Assembly: GCA_964601505.1 (NCBI GenBank)
Contig: CAZRNR010000018.1
Span: 1-37,636, forward strand
Origin: DRWZ01 sp964601505
GTDB lineage: Bacteria; Calescibacteriota; Calescibacteriia; Calescibacteriales; Calescibacteriaceae
Length of the DNA stretch: 37,636 nt
Direction of reading: 5' to 3'
Notes under the pieces: model-generated
Seen by the model: the letters and a program-made list of their open reading frames with translations, nothing else
Database searches by the model: none
What the model was told of the DNA's origin: nothing
In this document: positions 33,942 to 37,636 of the stretch, one piece after another
Position numbering within the stretch: position 1 is the stretch's first letter
How the letters are laid out: each line of letters opens with the position of its first letter
Program-made: the position numbers and the translations under genes

Positions 33942-35006
33942 ATGAAAAAGATATGGTGGATAGTATTTGTAATATTCTCTTGTTCAACCAAAAAGGATTT
34001 TTATTCTAAAGTAGAGCTCTTAGATACCGCCAACCCAGATACATACATTATTCTGATTGAACAAGAGGGTAAAGATATAAAAGATGCTCAAAAAAGAGCC
34101 CTAGAAAATGCAATAGACAAAGCATCTTATATGATAATTAAATCAAATTATGAAAAAATAACATATGAAGAGCAGAAGGGAAAAATATACCAGATAAAAG
34201 ATATAATAATAGGACAAAAAGAACTTGAGAAAGATAAAAATAGAATAAAGATATCCTTCGTTGTATCAAAATCAAAGCTCAGAGACAGTCTAATAAAAAA
34301 CGGAATAGCAAGGAAAAACATAACTTACAAAAGCTTAAAATTTGTCCCATTCATCTTGGTTAAAAACCATAATAAAGACTGCCAGAATGAAGTTATAGAA
34401 TTGATGAAACCACTTATAAAAGAAATGATTACAAAAATTGGTGCCAGAATGATTGAGAAAGAAGATGAAAAGGAAGAAACAATACCTGTAGATATATCAC
34501 CAGAAGCAAAAGAGTGCATCCTATATGAATGCGATCTTCTTATTGAAATGAATACAAAATGTAGTAATGGATTTTATACCAGATTTGAAGTCTACGATCC
34601 AATCGTGTCTCACGTAATAGAAGAAGAAAGTATAAGTTTAGAATTTTCCAAAAAACTCACAAATTTTGACATCATAGATGAGGGAATATACAGGATATTC
34701 TCAAAAATTAGCGAAAAATATGAAAAGTATATGGACTCAATAACCGGCCCTATTAGGCTAATATATATAGAAATGGAAAAAGAAAATGCAAAAGAGATTG
34801 AAGACAAGCTAACACAGAAACTAAATGAAAATCAAATATATATAACGAAGAAAATACAAAAGGATAAAGGATTATTTATAGTAGTAAGCACGAGAATGAA
34901 TACAGAGGAAATTGGATTTATTATTCCATACATCCTTTCAGAAGATATCAAATTGAATCCTGCCTTTCAAAACAGGAAGTTCATACATTTCCAAACAACT
35001 AATTAA
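33942..35006 (+). CDS. Putative lipoprotein with FlgT/LPP20-like N-terminal region
   Basis: 354 residues. The N-terminus MKKIWWIVFVIFSC has a short hydrophobic core and a lipobox-like IFSC with Cys14, so it is probably lipidated by the Lgt protein. Residues about 38-120 (GKDIKDAQKRALENAIDKAS ... DKNRIKISFVVSKSKLRDSLIKNG) resemble the FlgT N-terminal/LPP20-type domain, in which an Ala-rich helix precedes beta strands; such domains occur in envelope lipoproteins. Residues 130-350 contain CX-type cysteines (for example KDCQ, KECILYEC, TKCSNG) and alternating beta strands, with no family recognised. It is divergent from rpsT and is followed by the LOG-family gene 18 bases on. Confidence 0.6.
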   Translation: MKKIWWIVFVIFSCSTKKDFYSKVELLDTANPDTYIILIEQEGKDIKDAQKRALENAIDKASYMIIKSNYEKITYEEQKGKIYQIKDIIIGQKELEKDKNRIKISFVVSKSKLRDSLIKNGIARKNITYKSLKFVPFILVKNHNKDCQNEVIELMKPLIKEMITKIGARMIEKEDEKEETIPVDISPEAKECILYECDLLIEMNTKCSNGFYTRFEVYDPIVSHVIEEESISLEFSKKLTNFDIIDEGIYRIFSKISEKYEKYMDSITGPIRLIYIEMEKENAKEIEDKLTQKLNENQIYITKKIQKDKGLFIVVSTRMNTEEIGFIIPYILSEDIKLNPAFQNRKFIHFQTTN

Positions 35007-35024
35007 TTTTTAAAATATCCTCAA

Positions 35025-35798
35025 ATGATAGAGAAAAAGAATAACTTCTTTCCAGAAAGAAGGATACTATCAGAACTAAGAGTCAAACAAGGAGACCTTT
35101 GGAGAATATTCAAAATAATGAGCGAGTTCGTGATGGGATTTGACGAATTATCAAAAATAGCTCCTGGGATAACCGTATTTGGAAGTTCAAGGATATCCGA
35201 GAATGATCCGTACTGTCAGAAAGCCTATGAGTTAGGATATAAGCTTGGAAAAATTGGTTATTCAATAATAACCGGAGGAGGCCCAGGGATAATGAAAGCA
35301 GTAAATAAAGGAGCTTTTGAAGCAGGTGCAACTTCTGTAGGTTTAACAATAGATGTTCCAGATGAAGAACCTGCAAAGAGTTTCCATAACTTATCCTTAC
35401 ATTTTGATTATTTCTTTGTCAGAAAAGTAATGCTTGTAAGGTATTCCGTGGGATATGTAATATTTCCCGGAGGTTTTGGAACTCTTGATGAACTTTTCGA
35501 GGTGCTTAACTTAATTCATGCTCAAAAGATCTATCCTTATCCTATAATACTTTTTGATTCTGAATTCTGGAAACCAATAATCAAATTCATAGATTCAATA
35601 ATGGAAAAAAGATTCATACTTCCACACGGTACCTCTTCCCTATATACAGCAGACAATACAGATGAAGCAATCAAAAAAATAAATGATTCTGTATCCAATA
35701 ATTACAAAAATATCATCAAACATCTAATGCCATCAGAAAGAATAAGATTGAAAAAGATCCTAAGGAATATAGCAAATGTAAATGGTAAAAACTTCTAA
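35025..35798 (+). CDS. LOG-family protein (nucleotide 5'-monophosphate phosphoribohydrolase-like)
   Basis: 257 residues. Conserved motifs: ITGGGPGIMKAVNKGAFEAGA (82-102), FFVRKVMLV (130-138) with the Arg-Lys pair, and PGGFGTLDELFE (148-159), the family hallmark PGGxGTxxE. LOG proteins hydrolyse nucleoside 5'-monophosphates, releasing a base such as a cytokinin; older annotation as lysine decarboxylase is not supported. There is an N-terminal extension of about 45 residues and a basic C-terminal tail. The gene overlaps the start of tilS by 17 bases. In bacteria the natural substrate is often unknown. Confidence 0.92.
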   Translation: MIEKKNNFFPERRILSELRVKQGDLWRIFKIMSEFVMGFDELSKIAPGITVFGSSRISENDPYCQKAYELGYKLGKIGYSIITGGGPGIMKAVNKGAFEAGATSVGLTIDVPDEEPAKSFHNLSLHFDYFFVRKVMLVRYSVGYVIFPGGFGTLDELFEVLNLIHAQKIYPYPIILFDSEFWKPIIKFIDSIMEKRFILPHGTSSLYTADNTDEAIKKINDSVSNNYKNIIKHLMPSERIRLKKILRNIANVNGKNF

Positions 35799-36645
35799 AT
35801 TCTTTTTCGAATCATTTCCGCAAAATCCTGTTGTACTATCTGTTATGTTCTGCAAAAAATTTGGAATTTTTTCTCCTGGAGATAAAGTGGGAGTTGGAGT
35901 ATCTGGAGGTAAGGATTCCATATTCTTGTTGCATATACTCACCTTTTTTCGTTCGAAATTTGGTATAAAAGATGTACTATGCCTTCACTTCAATCATGGA
36001 ACAAGAGGAAAAGAATCAGATAAAGATGAGGAGTTTGTAAAAAAATTTTGTGAAGATATTGGGGTGAAATTCATTGGAGAAAAAACAAGAATAGAGCTTA
36101 AAACAGAGGATGAAATGAGAAAAGTAAGATACGATTTTTTTAGCAAATCTGCAAAGGAATTTAAATTAGATAAAATAGCCACAGCTCACAACTTGGATGA
36201 TCTCTTTGAAACTTTTCTGATCAATTTGAAAAGAGGAGGAGGTTTTATGTCCGCTATTGGAATATATCCTATAAACATTAATTTGTGCGCTGTGCCGGTT
36301 GTCAGACCAATAATTTGTGTCAAAAGAAAATCCATAGAAAAATACATAAAAGAAAACCAGTTAAGTTATGTTGAAGATTCCTCAAACCTTGATATAAAAA
36401 TTCTAAGAAATAGAATAAGAATGACTTTATCTTTACTACCAGATGAAATTTATGATTCAATACTTTTAGGTTTTTTCAAATTTTGGCTGAATCTATATGC
36501 TACTTCGGATTTCTTGTCAGATACATACAATAAAAACCCAGAAATCTTACCAGAAGTTATAAAAAAACAAATAGAAATATACAAAAAATTCGGAAATGTT
36601 GAATATGAGATACTCAAAAGAAACATTAAAAGAAAAGAAAATTGA
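35782..36645 (+). CDS. tilS: tRNA(Ile)-lysidine synthase
   Basis: 287 residues, a short TilS lacking the C-terminal domains of the E. coli enzyme (about 430). The PP-loop is VSGGKDS (40-46). HFNHGTRGKESDKDEEF matches the TilS-specific loop, ATAHNLDDLFETFLINLKRGGG the second, and VEDSSNLDIKILRNRIR the third. It attaches lysine to the wobble C34 of tRNA-Ile(CAU), making it read AUA. That is important here because ATA is the common Ile codon in these genes. It starts inside the LOG gene. A weak AAGGA lies about 15 bases before the ATG. TtcA-type thiolases share the PP-loop but not these other motifs. Confidence 0.9.
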   Translation: MVKTSKFFFESFPQNPVVLSVMFCKKFGIFSPGDKVGVGVSGGKDSIFLLHILTFFRSKFGIKDVLCLHFNHGTRGKESDKDEEFVKKFCEDIGVKFIGEKTRIELKTEDEMRKVRYDFFSKSAKEFKLDKIATAHNLDDLFETFLINLKRGGGFMSAIGIYPININLCAVPVVRPIICVKRKSIEKYIKENQLSYVEDSSNLDIKILRNRIRMTLSLLPDEIYDSILLGFFKFWLNLYATSDFLSDTYNKNPEILPEVIKKQIEIYKKFGNVEYEILKRNIKRKEN

Positions 36646-36740
36646 ACAAAATATAGCAAAGTAAGAGTTTATTGACTGTGAATCTATATATCACTATATA
36701 TTATATATGCTTCCTCACATTTGTGCAAGGATCATATCAT

Positions 36741-37636
36741 TTACTGTATCCTCTCCCAATTAAAAGCGGTAATGTTCCTCTTCCTCTTGCTGAACTCTAT
36801 CCCCACTATGTATATATCACTAAAATCTGCATACTTCTCCCAGTATCTCCTCTCCTTTATCTGATCCAAAGCCGAATATCTTACTCCTACCTTTCTCCCT
36901 CTACCAACACCTTCAACAACCTTGAATTCAAATATATATACTTTATCATAGTATATCGCCGTAAGATCAATCCTTCCCTCCGATGTTATATCCTCCGCCC
37001 TGACTTCTGCTCCTATCGCACTCAAATATGAGTAAAATATTGAAGCATAAAATCCCTCATATCTTGCTAACTTTGTTCTCCTATACCAATCATATGGTAT
37101 CCCAGCGAAAAGCGAGAAAATAGTATCCCTAAGTTCATCAAGTCTCCCTTCCCTCAAACATCTCTTTACCCTATCCTTTAAACCCTCCTCCCTCCCCCTC
37201 AATATGAAATAAAGCAGATAATTTGAAAAACTTATCCTTACCTCCCTGTTCGGAAATGTAAGCACATATCTCATACCCTCCGGTTCCTGCATCCATTCCC
37301 TCACTGTCAAATACCCTGTCTGAAACAAAAGGTTCTCTGGTTCTATAAAATCTACATCAAATGAACCTATTAACCTCTCACTCGCCTCCAGCCTCTCCAT
37401 CCTTGGAATCAAAAAACTCTTCTCAAGTATAAGCTTTATCAGAAAAGTAGGAGTTCCAGTTTCAAACCAGTATGACTTGAATTGCCTCTCAGAAAAATAC
37501 AAAAGAATATCAAAAGGATTATAAACAGACTCTCCACACCAACTGTATCCGTTATACCAGCTTCTTATATCCTCAAGTTCTTTCTTATCTTTTATCTCAT
37601 CTTGAAATGTTCTTATAAGTTCCTCTTCAGTGTATC
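36741..37636 (-). CDS. AAA-ATPase-like / PD-(D/E)XK nuclease protein (DUF1703 type), C-terminal 298 residues
   Basis: The frame is open from the right edge to TAA at 36741, so the N-terminal ATPase part is outside the window. The visible part begins near YTEEELIRTF and includes WYNGYSWCGESVYNPFDI and FKSYWFETGTPTFLI, the signature joining AAA-ATPase_like (PF09820) to the C-terminal nuclease-like domain (PF08011). Near the end, RIDLTAIYYDKVYIFEFKV gives an acidic D...ExK core. These proteins are multi-copy in many thermophiles; biological role is unknown. Codon use (AGG, CTC, CCC) differs from the neighbours, as at the left edge. The ATG-like TTG at 37502 is not the start, because homologous sequence continues upstream. 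Confidence 0.9.
   Translation of the reverse strand, partial: YTEEELIRTFQDEIKDKKELEDIRSWYNGYSWCGESVYNPFDILLYFSERQFKSYWFETGTPTFLIKLILEKSFLIPRMERLEASERLIGSFDVDFIEPENLLFQTGYLTVREWMQEPEGMRYVLTFPNREVRISFSNYLLYFILRGREEGLKDRVKRCLREGRLDELRDTIFSLFAGIPYDWYRRTKLARYEGFYASIFYSYLSAIGAEVRAEDITSEGRIDLTAIYYDKVYIFEFKVVEGVGRGRKVGVRYSALDQIKERRYWEKYADFSDIYIVGIEFSKRKRNITAFNWERIQ

Noticed and set aside
36672..37031. 119-codon + strand frame over the nuclease-like gene
   Set aside because: It lies opposite a conserved coding frame and has no family features; a shadow.

Overview
The window is strongly AT-rich bacterial chromosome (roughly two thirds A+T by eye). It favours ATA for Ile and AGA for Arg, and recognisable Shine-Dalgarno sequences are rare. 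It carries housekeeping genes (carB, argS, pyrC, rplV, rpsT, hflX, tilS, moeA/mobA, probable recO). Lipoprotein and envelope genes (an Lgt-family enzyme, a lipoprotein, an exported protein, PilC/GspF and a prepilin) suggest an envelope with lipoproteins and a type IV pilus or type II secretion machine. Gene order is highly broken up: rplV stands outside any ribosomal operon, carB is without carA, and pstB is without pstSCA. Together with the PD-(D/E)XK families at both edges, this fits a deep-branching, possibly thermophilic and uncultured lineage. The phylum cannot be fixed from the sequence, and I saw no rRNA, tRNA, CRISPR array or insertion sequence.

Layout. 1-250 is the start of a coiled-coil protein running off the left edge. 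501-2249 is a two-gene + strand unit: a candidate single-strand annealing-type recombination protein, then a divergent DNA polymerase III delta-like protein. 2499-9137 is on the minus strand: pteridine-reductase-like SDR, lipid kinase, carB, acyl-CoA dehydrogenase. A radical SAM protein (9367-10896) points right. It is followed by a 436 bp gap with two adjacent hairpins, then a minus block: prepilin, ArsB/CitM-type transporter, GMC-like flavoprotein, double HAD phosphatase. 17069-19743 holds a polytopic membrane protein and an orphan HprK-like kinase in very AT-rich surroundings.

19790-25765 is a compact minus-strand series: hflX, exported protein, spermidine-synthase-like protein, pstB, MarR-type regulator with a Cys cluster, argS. 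Then come pilC (+), recO-like (-), moeA-mobA (+, ATGA overlap), lgt (-), rplV (-) divergent from pyrC (+), and the overlapping pair rpsT-trpG/pabA (-). Last are a lipoprotein, a LOG-family enzyme and tilS (+). The right edge cuts an AAA-ATPase/PD-(D/E)XK gene whose base composition differs from its neighbours.

How the genes work together. CarB and PyrC belong to pyrimidine synthesis; MoeA and MobA to molybdenum cofactor; the annealing-like protein, delta-like protein and RecO to replication and repair. Lgt would lipidate exported proteins such as the one at 33942-35006. The prepilin and PilC would belong to the same envelope machine although they lie about 14 kb apart. No single cassette stands out as a new defence or biosynthetic system. 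The most unusual items are the annealing-like/delta-like pair, proteins of known folds lacking their usual catalytic residues (GMC-like protein, Lgt variant), the HAD-HAD fusion, the Cys-cluster MarR protein with a self-proximal operator, and the displaced rplV.
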